Source: an uncultured Cohaesibacter sp.
GTDB lineage: Bacteria > Pseudomonadota > Alphaproteobacteria > Rhizobiales > Cohaesibacteraceae
Reading direction: 5' to 3'
Length of the DNA: 64,000 nt
NCBI RefSeq assembly: GCF_963676485.1
Contig: NZ_OY781114.1
Location: forward strand, 4,232,501 to 4,296,500
A program made the position numbers and the translations under genes. Below are positions 33,434 to 44,437 of the stretch, one piece after another (position 1 is the stretch's first letter; every line of letters begins with the position of its first letter). The notes below the pieces were generated by a model. That model was not told where the DNA came from. It did not search any database and saw only the letters and a list, made by a program, of their open reading frames with translations.

Positions 33434-35260
33434 CTACTCCACAGTCACGGATTTTGCAAGGTTGCGCGGCTGGTCTACGTCCGTCCCCATGAAATTGGCG
33501 GTGTAGTAGGCAAGCATCTGCACAGGCAAGGCAAAGACAATCGGTGCAATAATGTCAGGCACCGTTGGCATAACGATGGTTGTACTGTCTTCAAGCGCGT
33601 TCTTTTGGGCTCCCGACTCATCGGTTATCAGGATGATCCTGCCATCGCGGGCCGCCACTTCCTGCATGTTGGAAACAGTCTTGTCGAAATAGGCGTCATC
33701 AGGGGCAATGACGACCACCGGCATGGTTTCGTCAATGAGAGCGATCGGGCCGTGCTTGAGTTCTCCAGCCGCATAGCCTTCGGCGTGAATATAGGAGATT
33801 TCCTTGAGCTTCAGCGCTCCTTCCAGTGCCAGCGGGAAGTTTGTGCCGCGGCCCAGATAGAGCACATGCTTGACCTTGGAAAGCTCATGAGCAAGATCGG
33901 CGATGGATTTGTCTGCCTTGAGGGCCAGACGGATGAATTTGGGCAATTCGCTCAGAGCCTTCACATAGCTCTGTTCATCTTTCTCCGAAATGGTGCCCCG
34001 TGCACGACCTGCCATGATGGCAAGAGCGAGAAGAACCGAGAGCTGGCAGGTGAAGGCCTTGGTCGAGGCGACCCCGATTTCAGCCCCGGCAAGGGTTGGG
34101 AAAATGACATCGCTCTCGCGTGCAATGGTGCTCTCTGGCACATTGACGATGGCGGCAATATGCTGCCCTTCCTGCTTGCAATAGCGCAAGGATGCCAGCG
34201 TATCGGCGGTTTCGCCCGATTGGGAAATAAAGAGCGCCAGCCCATTCTCCTGCATCGGCATTTCGCGGTAGCGAAATTCCGAGGCAACATCCATATCGAC
34301 CGGAATGCGGGCAAGCTTTTCGAACCAGTATTTGGCGACAACACCAGCATAATAGGCCGTACCGCAGGCGCTAAGAGAGATGCGGTTGAGCGTGGCAAAG
34401 TCAAATGGCAGCTTGCCTTTGAATTGCACGGTGCCATTGGCAAAATCGACATAATGGGCCAGCGTATGCTGGATAACTTCCGGCTGTTCATGGATTTCCT
34501 TTTCCATGAAATGCTTATAGTTGCCCTTGTCGACGATGTTGGCAGAGGCGAGCGCCGTGATTGCCTCACGTTCAACATGCATGTTGTTTTCGTCATAGAA
34601 GGTGGCTGACGTTCTGGTCAGGACCACCCAGTCGCCTTCTTCAAGGTAGGTTACCTCATCCGTGAATGGGGCGAGCGCAAAGGAATCAGACCCCAAATAC
34701 ATCTCACCATCCCCGTGCCCTACGGCCAACGGAGAACCACGGCGGGCGCCGATCATCAGGTCTTCTTCGCCGCCAAAGATGATCGCAAGAGAGAATGCGC
34801 CTTCAAGGCGGCCAAGTACGGCAGAAACGGCTTCAACCGGACGCTTTCCCCCTTGCATTTCATCATGGATGAGATGAACAACGGTTTCGGTGTCGGTTTC
34901 CGTCTCGAATTTATGTCCCTTGACGGTCAGCTCTTCGCGCAGTTCGCGAAAATTCTCGATGATTCCGTTATGCACGGCAGCCACGTTGCCTGCTTGATGG
35001 GGATGCGCGTTGACTACATTCGGAATGCCGTGAGTCGCCCAGCGGGTGTGGCCGATGCCAATCGTGCCCGGTAGTGGATTTTCGCTTAGCAGCAGCTCCA
35101 GATTACGCAGTTTGCCAGCCGCGCGGCGTCTGTCGAGCTTGTTCTGGCAGATCGTGGCGACACCGGCGGAATCATAGCCCCGATATTCAAGCCTCTTGAG
35201 AGCGTCCACCAATTGTGGTGCTACCGTTTCCTTACCCAGAATTCCGACAATTCCACACAT
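33434..35260 (-). CDS. glmS: Glutamine--fructose-6-phosphate aminotransferase (isomerizing)
   Basis: This 608-residue enzyme makes glucosamine-6-phosphate from fructose-6-phosphate and glutamine, the entry to peptidoglycan and LPS amino sugars. MCGIVGILGKE gives the N-terminal nucleophile Cys after Met removal, followed by GIGHTRWATHG. Two SIS domains follow, with SACGTAYYAGVVAKYWFE, SQSGETADTLASLRY and GRGTNFPLALEGALKLKEISYIHAEGYAAGELKHGP. The C-terminus DQPRNLAKSVTVE is canonical. The start at 35260 is fixed by the essential Cys2. It lies downstream of glmU. Confidence 0.97.
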   Translation of the reverse strand: MCGIVGILGKETVAPQLVDALKRLEYRGYDSAGVATICQNKLDRRRAAGKLRNLELLLSENPLPGTIGIGHTRWATHGIPNVVNAHPHQAGNVAAVHNGIIENFRELREELTVKGHKFETETDTETVVHLIHDEMQGGKRPVEAVSAVLGRLEGAFSLAIIFGGEEDLMIGARRGSPLAVGHGDGEMYLGSDSFALAPFTDEVTYLEEGDWVVLTRTSATFYDENNMHVEREAITALASANIVDKGNYKHFMEKEIHEQPEVIQHTLAHYVDFANGTVQFKGKLPFDFATLNRISLSACGTAYYAGVVAKYWFEKLARIPVDMDVASEFRYREMPMQENGLALFISQSGETADTLASLRYCKQEGQHIAAIVNVPESTIARESDVIFPTLAGAEIGVASTKAFTCQLSVLLALAIMAGRARGTISEKDEQSYVKALSELPKFIRLALKADKSIADLAHELSKVKHVLYLGRGTNFPLALEGALKLKEISYIHAEGYAAGELKHGPIALIDETMPVVVIAPDDAYFDKTVSNMQEVAARDGRIILITDESGAQKNALEDSTTIVMPTVPDIIAPIVFALPVQMLAYYTANFMGTDVDQPRNLAKSVTVE

Positions 35261-35367
35261 TGCAATTTCTTTCCAATAAATGATTTCGGACAATTTGACT
35301 TGAATAATCACTAACGCACTGTTGTGAGATTCTTGAAATCAAATCCGGTTGCAGTTTCTAACGAAAA

Positions 35368-35394
35368 CAGAAAATGGGACGCAATGCGTCCCAT
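35368..35394 (-). terminator. Terminator between glmU and glmS
   Basis: ATGGGACGC and GCGTCCCAT form a perfect 9-bp stem with a 3-nt loop. On the minus strand it is followed by TTTTCTG, 14 nt after the glmU stop. Partial read-through into glmS is possible. Confidence 0.7.
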
Positions 35395-35407
35395 CTCTCA
35401 TGTCTAA

Positions 35408-36754
35408 TTATTTGGAATCTTTGGTCTTTTTATAGCGGAATTGTGCAGCCCATCCTGCCTTTACAATTGGTCGGGCACGTGTGAATGCCAAGTCATCAGC
35501 GTTAACCGGGTCGGTGATGACGCTGCCTGCGCCAATGATTGCACCATCTCCAATGGTGGCAGGGGCAACCAGAGACGTGTTGGAGCCAATGAATGCGCCC
35601 TTGCCAATATCGGTCTTGAATTTGTTGAAACCATCATAGTTGCAAGTGATGGTGCCTGCGCCGATATTTGCCTTTGCGCCGATGCGGGCGTCGCCGATAT
35701 AGGTCAGGTGGTTGACCTTGGCGCCTTCTTCAACGAGAGACTTTTTGATCTCAACGAAGTTGCCCACTTTCGCTGTTGCTTCCAAAACGGTGCCAGGCCG
35801 CAGGCGGGCGTAAGGGCCTATGGCGCACCCTTCCCCGATTTCAGCACCTTCAAAGTAACAGTTCGCCAGAATCGTTACATTGTCGCCAACGGTCACGCCC
35901 GGTGCGAAAAAGACATTTGGCTCGATGGTGATGTCCTGCCCCAGTTTCGTATCATAGGATAGGAAAACAGTTTCCGGCGCAGTGAGCGTCACGCCGTTGT
36001 TCATTGCTTCCTCACGTGCCCTTTGCTGAAAGGTTGCCTCTACCTTGGCCAAATGGGCGCGACTGTTGACCCCTTGCAACTCTGATTCGGCAGCCTCGAT
36101 CGCGGTTACTTTGAGGCCTTGCGCATTGGCCAGCTCAACAGCATCGGTGAGATAATATTCGCCCTGTGAGTTGTTGTTTTCGATACCCTCGAGAAGGTCG
36201 AGCAAATGGGTACCAGAAAAGCCCATGATGCCGCCATTGCAGAAATTGATCTTGAATTCTTCCGGAGAGCAATCCTTGGCTTCGCGAATGGCCACCAGAT
36301 TGCCCTCTAATTCCAGCAAACGGCCATATGGGGCCGGTGTATCTGTCCGGAAGCCCAGAACGACAACGTCAAAGCCTTCGGCGAGCTTTTCGCGCATGGC
36401 ACTGATGGTTTCAGCGCGCAACAGCGGCGTATCGCCAAAAAGCACGATGACATCATCCTTGGCGTCCTTGAGTTCCTCGCGTGCAGCTAAAACCGCGTGG
36501 GCTGTCCCCAGACGCTCGGTCTGCTCGCAAGCCACGACGGAAGGATGCATCTGTCGGGCAGATTGCAAAACCGGGTCCATGTCCGGTCCGACGATGAGGG
36601 CGACCTGATCAACATCGGCTTTCTGGGCGGCGCGCGCCACATGACCAACCATAGACAACCCGGCGATCTTGTGGAGTACCTTGGGTGTTTTTGATTTCAT
36701 GCGGGTGCCGTGTCCGGCTGCCAGAATGATTGCCTGGCATGTGCGATGTGTCAT
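35408..36754 (-). CDS. glmU: Bifunctional UDP-GlcNAc pyrophosphorylase / GlcN-1-P acetyltransferase
   Basis: This 448-residue enzyme catalyses the last two steps to UDP-N-acetylglucosamine. The N-terminal nucleotidyltransferase half starts QAIILAAGHGTRMKSKTPKVLHKIAG (LxxGxGTxM...K). The C-terminal left-handed beta-helix has hexapeptide repeats such as IGEGCAIGPYARLRPGTVLEATAKVGNFVEIKKS, NHLTYIGDARIGAKANIGAGTITCNYDG and FIGSNTSLVAPATIGDGAIIGAGSVIT. It is placed just before glmS, so consecutive pathway steps are grouped. Confidence 0.96.
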   Translation of the reverse strand: MTHRTCQAIILAAGHGTRMKSKTPKVLHKIAGLSMVGHVARAAQKADVDQVALIVGPDMDPVLQSARQMHPSVVACEQTERLGTAHAVLAAREELKDAKDDVIVLFGDTPLLRAETISAMREKLAEGFDVVVLGFRTDTPAPYGRLLELEGNLVAIREAKDCSPEEFKINFCNGGIMGFSGTHLLDLLEGIENNNSQGEYYLTDAVELANAQGLKVTAIEAAESELQGVNSRAHLAKVEATFQQRAREEAMNNGVTLTAPETVFLSYDTKLGQDITIEPNVFFAPGVTVGDNVTILANCYFEGAEIGEGCAIGPYARLRPGTVLEATAKVGNFVEIKKSLVEEGAKVNHLTYIGDARIGAKANIGAGTITCNYDGFNKFKTDIGKGAFIGSNTSLVAPATIGDGAIIGAGSVITDPVNADDLAFTRARPIVKAGWAAQFRYKKTKDSK

Positions 36755-36920
36755 CTTTAGCCTCCTGAGACCAATCTTTTGAGAGTAAAGGGCCTTTTAA
36801 AGAATTTTCCTAAGGAACAATTGAAACAGATATACGAACGGGCCTTGCGATTACAGCAAAAAAAGACTTTCCTTGAAAATGCGTGAAACATAAGATTCGC
36901 GCGTGCAAGGAGGCAATTGT

Positions 36921-38009
36921 ATGGCGCGGCCAGGCAAAGCCGTCTTCGATGCGACCATGATGGCCGGTTGGGCATTTGCGGCAGTGCTGACAGGTTTGGT
37001 TGCGTTGACGATGGTGGATGATACCGGTGATTCCGCCCGAAATCCTAACGTTGTGGCAACGTTGGGCAACAATGACGCACGCCTTGTCACAGGATCTATT
37101 GATCAGATGCGGCCCTCAAATGCTGGAAATGGTTTTGGTGAGTCGCAGCAGGCTCTCGTCGATCAACAGAATCAGAGCTTCAATCCGTTTTCGAAACAAT
37201 CTCAGACAAATTCTCAGCTGCTTCAGCAATTGATAACGGAATTTCATAGCCTCAAGCAGGAAGTCAGTGCGTTTCATGTAACAACGACACGCTTGCGTGA
37301 CGAAAATGATCGCTTGAAGCAGAGACTGGCAAAGCTGGAACTTGATGGGCCTGTCGGGCAGGATGGGGCGGTGCGTGTTGTGGATCTGCCGCATCGCGAT
37401 GATAGCCGCAATCCGTTTATTCTGGCCAATGGTCAAATCGCGCAGCCTGTCGATACACAGTCAACGGGGTCTATCGGGGCAAATGGCGCGCGCAGAGTCA
37501 ATGATGGCGCCTTTGATCCTTTCAAGACAAATGACCAACCGAATATCAAGATCACCGAACAGCCTCTGACCATGGATTTGGGCTCGTCCACCTCGCGAGG
37601 CGCGCAGATGCTTCCAAGAGACAAACCTGTGGGACATGGAACAGGTTCCTATCCGGAGCAAGCGGCATCAGACGACCTTTCTCAGCCTGTCAGTCAGATT
37701 GTTCCATCTCCGAATGTTGTCCGTTCAAACAGTCAAACGTCATTCGGCATTGATCTGGGCTCTTTCGTTTCCATCAGTGACATCAGGTCAGCTTGGAAGG
37801 AAGTGTCAGGTGCACAGAAGAATCTTGTTGGCGATTTGCGTCCGTTAAGTAGAGTTACCCAGCTAACTGACGGGAGGCTCGCGCTTCATCTCGTTTTGGG
37901 TCCTATTCCCAACGCAGCACAGGCCGCATCGGTTTGCGCGCAGTTGAATTATGCCAATTATGATTGCTCTGTTTCGGCTTATCGCGGGCAAAGCCTCGCG
38001 CTGAACTAG
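36921..38009 (+). CDS. Membrane-anchored protein with coiled coil and SPOR-like C-terminus
   Basis: I do not recognise a named family. Of 362 residues, an N-terminal segment (MMAGWAFAAVLTGLVALTMV) forms one membrane anchor. A Gln-rich stretch and a predicted coiled coil follow (LLQQLITEFHSLKQEVSAFH...RLRDENDRLKQRLAKLE), then a long low-complexity linker. The C-terminal 60 residues (LSRVTQLTDGRLALHLVLGPIPNAAQAASVCAQLNYANYDCSV) resemble a SPOR fold with a Cys pair, which would bind denuded septal peptidoglycan; this is an inference. ATG 36921 has AAGGAGG at ideal spacing. It is divergent from glmU. Confidence 0.75.
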   Translation: MARPGKAVFDATMMAGWAFAAVLTGLVALTMVDDTGDSARNPNVVATLGNNDARLVTGSIDQMRPSNAGNGFGESQQALVDQQNQSFNPFSKQSQTNSQLLQQLITEFHSLKQEVSAFHVTTTRLRDENDRLKQRLAKLELDGPVGQDGAVRVVDLPHRDDSRNPFILANGQIAQPVDTQSTGSIGANGARRVNDGAFDPFKTNDQPNIKITEQPLTMDLGSSTSRGAQMLPRDKPVGHGTGSYPEQAASDDLSQPVSQIVPSPNVVRSNSQTSFGIDLGSFVSISDIRSAWKEVSGAQKNLVGDLRPLSRVTQLTDGRLALHLVLGPIPNAAQAASVCAQLNYANYDCSVSAYRGQSLALN

Positions 38010-38140
38010 CCCTTTGTGGCGGTGTCCTCAAAGCCTCTTCTTTTGTATGACCTTGGTCGACAGTTAGAGATTGTTTCGGCTGTTTAAAGCAATTACTATC
38101 GCGCCAGACTACCTTCCTTCCCAATCTGCGGAATTATCTC

Positions 38141-39073
38141 TTGTCTCCCAAGTATTTTGCCTACCTGCTGATGGCGGTTTGTCCGTTTCTGCTTGCCTCG
38201 AATATCATTGTTGGGGCGGCTGCCGTCCATACGATTGAGCCCTTTACACTGACCTTTTTGAGATGGGGCATCGCCTCGGCGCTTGTTTTGCCCTTTGCGT
38301 GGTCTTCCCTATATGAAAACCGCAAGGCGCTCTTGTCGGATTGGAAGCTTATCCTTCTGACAGCCTTTATGGGCATGGGCTTTAGTGGTTCCGGGGTCTA
38401 TATGGCGCTCAAGCATACGTCCGCCACCAACGGCACGCTGATCTATTCTTCCTGCCCTATCATTATCATTCTGTTGGAATGGATATTCAGGGGCCGCAAG
38501 ATTTCTCTCAGGGAAGCCATCGGCATCGCGCTCGGCTTTACCGGCGTCTTGTTGATCGTGTGCAAAGGGCATCTCGAAACGCTTATGGCGATTGAGTTTT
38601 CCAGCGGGGATCTGTTGTTCGTGGCTGCGGCAACCTCTTGGGCTGTCTACACAGTGCTGTCCAAGAAAAAGCTGTTCCAGTCGCTTTCCACGATTGGCAT
38701 GTTCACGATTGTCGGGCTGGTCGGCGCGGTAATACAGATCCCGTTCATGATCTGGGAACTGGCCAATTTTGATACGTTACCCACGAGCATGGATCAGTGG
38801 CTGAGTGTTGCTGGGCTGGTTTTCTCAGCTTCCATCGGCGCGTTGCTGGCCTACCAATATATGATCCGAGTGCTCGGACCGGCGACGGCGGGACTTGTCA
38901 TGTATTTGATGCCGCCATTTGGCATCTTCATGGCCGTGATGTTCCTTGGTGAAGATTTCCGGACTTACCATCTTGTCGGTTTCATTTTGGTGATGAGCGG
39001 CGTTGTGCTGGCGACTTTCCCCATGAGCCTGCTCAAGAAACAAAAGCGTGCAGCAGTTGTTGCTCAGGAATAA
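38141..39073 (+). CDS. EamA/DMT-family transporter
   Basis: This is a protein of about 310 residues with ten hydrophobic segments and two EamA repeats. One contains FTLTFLRWGIASALVLPFAW, GSGVYMALKHTSATNGTLIYSSCPIIIILLEW and ITLREAIG-like ISLREAIGIALGFTGVLLIV. The second contains GDLLFVAAATSWAVYTVLSKK and ATAGLVMYLMPPFGIFMAVMFLGEDFRTYHLVGFILVMSGVVLA. The substrate is unknown. No ATG precedes the first helix in frame, so TTG 38141 is the probable start; ATG 38171 would truncate the helix. Confidence 0.83.
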   Translation: MSPKYFAYLLMAVCPFLLASNIIVGAAAVHTIEPFTLTFLRWGIASALVLPFAWSSLYENRKALLSDWKLILLTAFMGMGFSGSGVYMALKHTSATNGTLIYSSCPIIIILLEWIFRGRKISLREAIGIALGFTGVLLIVCKGHLETLMAIEFSSGDLLFVAAATSWAVYTVLSKKKLFQSLSTIGMFTIVGLVGAVIQIPFMIWELANFDTLPTSMDQWLSVAGLVFSASIGALLAYQYMIRVLGPATAGLVMYLMPPFGIFMAVMFLGEDFRTYHLVGFILVMSGVVLATFPMSLLKKQKRAAVVAQE

Positions 39074-39100
39074 GCGTGTTTTCAAACTGGCTTGCTCATT

Positions 39101-39132
39101 AAAAGGGCTTGGAAGCGATTCCACGCCCTTTT
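39101..39132. terminator. Bidirectional terminator between the EamA gene and ccdA
   Basis: A 14-bp stem with one mismatch (39101-39114 with 39119-39132) and a GCGA loop is flanked by AAAA and TTTT. It lies between convergent stops. Confidence 0.8.
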
Positions 39133-39135
39133 CCT

Positions 39136-39873
39136 TTATCCGATGGAGTTGAGCGCTGGCAGCATTTCCTGAAGCCAGAAGGCTGCGTTCTGCACCTGAC
39201 CGGTGATGAACAGGATGCCGGTTAGCACAAGCAAGGCACCCATGACCTTTTCGACCGTTCCCATATGCTTGCGGAAGCGCTGCATCGTGCTCACGAACTG
39301 CCCGGCAAAGAGAGCGGCCAGCAGGAATGGAACGCCCAGACCAAAGCTATAGGCTGTCAGCAGCATCATGCCGCGCTGCACATTTTCCTCAGTACCGGCA
39401 ATCGCCAGTATCGTCGCAAGGACGGGCCCAATGCATGGCGTCCAGCCAAAGGCAAAAGCGAGCCCGATCAAATAGGCGCCAACGATCCCGGCGGGTTTCT
39501 TCTGAACATTCACACGCGCTTCCCGATAGAGGAAAGCAATTTTGAAAACACCGAGGAAATGCAGCCCCATGATGATGATGATGGCGCCGGCGACATAAGA
39601 AAAGAAACCGGAATAGAGCTTGAGATATTGCCCAATGGCTGAGGCCCCTGCTCCCAGCAGCACGAAGATGGTGGTAAAGCCCAGAACGAAGGCCAGAGCG
39701 GAAAAGAAGATACGCGTTGCGGCGCGTTGTTTGTCCTTGTTGCCGGTGAACTCGTCCATGCTCACTCCGGCGATATAGCAAAGATAAGGTGGCACCAGCG
39801 GCAGGACGCAGGGTGAAACAAAGGAAATAAAGCCAGCGAGAATCGCGCCGGTGATCGATACATCAAAATTCAT
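39136..39873 (-). CDS. ccdA: Cytochrome c biogenesis protein CcdA
   Basis: This 245-residue membrane thiol-disulfide transporter passes electrons from cytoplasmic thioredoxin to periplasmic partners for cytochrome c maturation. The redox cysteines are in GFISFVSPCVLPLVPPYLCYIAG (Cys22) and GWTPCIGPVLATILA (Cys147). About six membrane segments and length fit the short CcdA type. The start follows AAGGAGCAAGG. Confidence 0.9.
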   Translation of the reverse strand: MNFDVSITGAILAGFISFVSPCVLPLVPPYLCYIAGVSMDEFTGNKDKQRAATRIFFSALAFVLGFTTIFVLLGAGASAIGQYLKLYSGFFSYVAGAIIIIMGLHFLGVFKIAFLYREARVNVQKKPAGIVGAYLIGLAFAFGWTPCIGPVLATILAIAGTEENVQRGMMLLTAYSFGLGVPFLLAALFAGQFVSTMQRFRKHMGTVEKVMGALLVLTGILFITGQVQNAAFWLQEMLPALNSIG

Positions 39874-40255
39874 TTCCTTGCTCCTTCAATTGTGCATTTC
39901 CAAATGTCTGGCTTCATATGCGCAACGCGCGATCTTCTGACTAGAGGGAAGACCCCGCTATGTCCAATCACGCTGTCGCGATGTGTCATAGACTATCCAT
40001 GGCTGCGATTTCTAGCATGGGGACATCAAATATGATGCCAGTATTTCTGTCCTTATCCACCATGGCACGGCGCATATGATGCGCCAAGACAGTGTGTCAT
40101 GTCGGTTTAGACGATTCCGGGTGGCTTTCGGTCGTGAAGCTGAATTGGAACAGTGCAAACATGCTGTTACCGTTTCTCTATTGTGGTTAGAAATCACGAA
40201 TTTATGACCTTAATGAGGGTTTTCCACGAAAAGTAAAATGAATTTGGCGAGGGTG
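39874..40255. other. Intergenic region upstream of the tRNA-Lys cluster
   Basis: This 380-bp gap lies between ccdA and the first tRNA promoter. It must hold the ccdA promoter. I find no convincing coding frame, repeat or RNA structure. Confidence 0.4.
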
Positions 40256-40283
40256 TTGACTGAGGCGAAAAATGCGTTACAAA
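40256..40283 (+). promoter_or_regulatory. Promoter of the first tRNA-Lys(TTT)
   Basis: TTGACT (40256-40261) and TACAAA (40278-40283) are spaced by 16 bp, ending 18 bp before the mature tRNA. Confidence 0.6.
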
Positions 40284-40301
40284 AGCGCTCACCAACGTTA
40301 A

Positions 40302-40377
40302 GTGCCCGTAGCTCAGTTGGTAGAGCATCCGACTTTTAATCGGACGGTCGAAGGTTCGAATCCTTCCGGGCATACCA
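40302..40377 (+). tRNA. tRNA-Lys (anticodon TTT), copy 1
   Basis: A complete 76-nt cloverleaf with encoded CCA. The acceptor GTGCCCG pairs with CGGGCAT (G-U at position 1), the D arm is GCTC...GAGC, the anticodon arm TCCGA-CTTTTAA-TCGGA gives anticodon TTT, and the T arm is GAAGG-TTCGAAT-CCTTC. Confidence 0.97.
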
Positions 40378-40505
40378 ATTTCCCCGCAATTTGAAATGCT
40401 TATCAGCCTTTCCTAAGTGAGGAATGGATTGGTTCTGCTTTTTGTTGTGGTTAGGTTTTCTTGGCAAATTTGTTGTAGAAAACCAAATTTAGCGGAATTC
40501 ATTGC

Positions 40506-40533
40506 TCGACTGGGTAAAAAATTCTGCTACAAG
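40506..40533 (+). promoter_or_regulatory. Promoter-like element of the second tRNA-Lys(TTT)
   Basis: TCGACT (40506-40511) and TACAAG (40528-40533) keep the same 16-bp spacing as the promoter of copy 1, 57 bp before the tRNA. The second copy may thus have its own promoter. Confidence 0.4.
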
Positions 40534-40589
40534 GGTCCGGCCTTTAACGGTAAGGCAACACGATGGTTTTACCATCGATTTTGGAATAT

Positions 40590-40665
40590 GTGCCCGTAGC
40601 TCAGTTGGTAGAGCATCCGACTTTTAATCGGACGGTCGAAGGTTCGAATCCTTCCGGGCATACCA
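40590..40665 (+). tRNA. tRNA-Lys (anticodon TTT), copy 2
   Basis: All 76 nt are identical to the copy at 40302, including the encoded CCA, while the flanks differ. The two starts are 288 bp apart. Confidence 0.97.
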
Positions 40666-40881
40666 TTCCCTCTCTCCCCCTCAAATCATTGAAATGACTA
40701 AGAAGATGCTCTGCGTGTCCGCACGCGTTTTTTGTCTGATGAAGGGATTTTACAAAAAAAATCAATAAAACGGTGCAGAACACCCGAAACCGTATTATCG
40801 CGTATATTGATTTTTTCTCCGGCTCTGGTAAAAGACTGTCATCAAATTGATAAACAAGACATCACGTTTTGTTTTGGTTAA

Positions 40882-40957
40882 GCGCCATTAGCTCAGCTGG
40901 TAGAGCATCCGACTCTTAATCGGACGGTCCAAGGTTCGAACCCTTGATGGCGTACCA
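40882..40957 (+). tRNA. tRNA-Lys (anticodon CTT)
   Basis: A 76-nt cloverleaf with encoded CCA. The acceptor GCGCCAT pairs with ATGGCGT, the anticodon loop CTCTTAA gives CTT (reads AAG), and the T arm is CAAGG-TTCGAAC-CCTTG. A weak TTGATT-16-TAAAAG promoter lies at 40807-40834. Confidence 0.97.
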
Positions 40958-41034
40958 CTCTCTTCCTTCACGATTAGAAATTTCAGCGACAACGATCAGC
41001 TGCGTCTTTTGCTGCATTTTCGGTTCGGGCATAC

Positions 41035-41070
41035 AGAAAAGGCCACGGCCTCGTTAGAAGCCATGGCCCT
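41035..41070 (-). terminator. Terminator of the coaD-queA-tgt operon
   Basis: GGCCATGGC and GCCGTGGCC (minus strand, one G-U pair) form a 9-bp stem followed by TTTTCTG, about 30 nt beyond the tgt stop. Confidence 0.7.
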
Positions 41071-41098
41071 GTTTTCATTGCCTCGTGCTATCTGGGCG

Positions 41099-43392
<2,294 letters not shown>

Positions 43393-43437
43393 GGTTCAGG
43401 CGATTCTCAAATGGGCGTTTACAGGACGCCCGGCCAT

Positions 43438-43842
43438 TCAGCTTGACCAAGCGCGGTTTTGCAGGACAACACGATATCCATCGGGATCTTGAAAGGTGAT
43501 CCCGTCGACATCCCAATAGGAATTGTTGGATTGAACGGGTTCATATCCCGCATTGCGCATCTTATCAACCCGTTTCTGCCATTCTGCCTTGTCTGGCAGA
43601 TAGAAGACGAGCAAGCCTTCCTCATCAGGGGCAATAGGGGCGGTTATCCCCCGCTCCTTGGTGAATTCCAAATGATAGGGTGCGTTTGGGTGGCCGATGA
43701 TCAAGCCATCAAAGCCATTGTGCCCCTCAAAGGAGCCAAGAAGGGAAAAGCCCAGACCATCGCAATAGAAGCGCTTGATGGCTTCGAAGTCGCGACACGA
43801 GCGGGCTACGCGCATTTTGGGAAAATGGGTTTCGTAGCTCAT
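43438..43842 (-). CDS. VOC-family (glyoxalase/bleomycin-resistance fold) protein
   Basis: This 134-residue single VOC domain begins MRVARSCRDFEAIKRFYCDGLGFSLLGSF. The metal-ligand-like positions are in YHLEFTKE, and the end is WDVDGITFQDPDGYRVVLQNRAW. The N-terminal metal His is not obvious (VARS). The reaction is unknown. It lies in the coaD-to-tgt operon, between the cyclophilin and queA genes. Confidence 0.83.
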   Translation of the reverse strand: MSYETHFPKMRVARSCRDFEAIKRFYCDGLGFSLLGSFEGHNGFDGLIIGHPNAPYHLEFTKERGITAPIAPDEEGLLVFYLPDKAEWQKRVDKMRNAGYEPVQSNNSYWDVDGITFQDPDGYRVVLQNRAWSS

Positions 43843-43880
43843 GATGGTCCGGGCTCTTCGATTTGCTTGCTGCGAGGGCC

Positions 43881-44354
43881 TTAGAGGTCGGCAGCCACTT
43901 TCATGGAAACGATGCTGTCAGGATCCTGAACCGGTTCACCGCGTTTGATCTTGTCGATGTTTTCCATGCCCTCGATGACGTCACCCCAGTAGGTATACTG
44001 GTTGTCGAGCCAAGGTGCGGTATCAAAGCAGATGAAGAACTGGCTGTTGGCCGAGTTTGGATCCATGGCACGAGCCATGGAGCAAGAGCCGCGCACATGC
44101 TTGGTTGCGGAAAATTCTGCTTTCAGGTTCGGCTTGTCGGAGCCGCCGGTGCCGGTGCCATGAGGGCAGCCAACCTGAGCCATGAAGCCATCAATCACGC
44201 GGTGGAAGACGATGCCATCGTAAAAGCCTTCACGAGCCAACTCTTTGAGGCGCTCGCAATGGGCCGGAGCCAGGTCCTGACGCAGCGCGATGACAACCTT
44301 CCCTTTGGTTGTTTCCATTACAAGTGTGTTTTCGGGATCTTTAATCTCTGCCAA
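43881..44354 (-). CDS. Peptidyl-prolyl cis-trans isomerase, cytoplasmic cyclophilin
   Basis: This 157-residue cyclophilin domain without a signal peptide has the active-site region YDGIVFHRVIDGFMAQVGCPHGTGTGGSD (catalytic Arg in FHRV) and NSANSQFFICFDTAPWLDNQYTYWGDVIEGMENID. The QMGDP/Trp site pattern fits bacterial PpiB. A signal-peptide-bearing paralogue lies immediately upstream in the operon. Confidence 0.92.
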   Translation of the reverse strand: MAEIKDPENTLVMETTKGKVVIALRQDLAPAHCERLKELAREGFYDGIVFHRVIDGFMAQVGCPHGTGTGGSDKPNLKAEFSATKHVRGSCSMARAMDPNSANSQFFICFDTAPWLDNQYTYWGDVIEGMENIDKIKRGEPVQDPDSIVSMKVAADL

Positions 44355-44437
44355 TTGTCTCTTCCTTATTGGTTCGAAAGGGTCCTTGAATTCAAGCCAC
44401 AGGTGGCTTCATCCTGTTGAATTATGTCTTTTCAAAT

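Noticed and set aside
40012-40197. 61-codon minus-strand frame upstream of the tRNA cluster
   Set aside because: The translation lacks any recognisable pattern or start signal.
40417-40599. 60-codon frame between the two tRNA-Lys(TTT) genes
   Set aside because: It runs into the tRNA sequence and overlaps the second tRNA promoter; no ribosome site.
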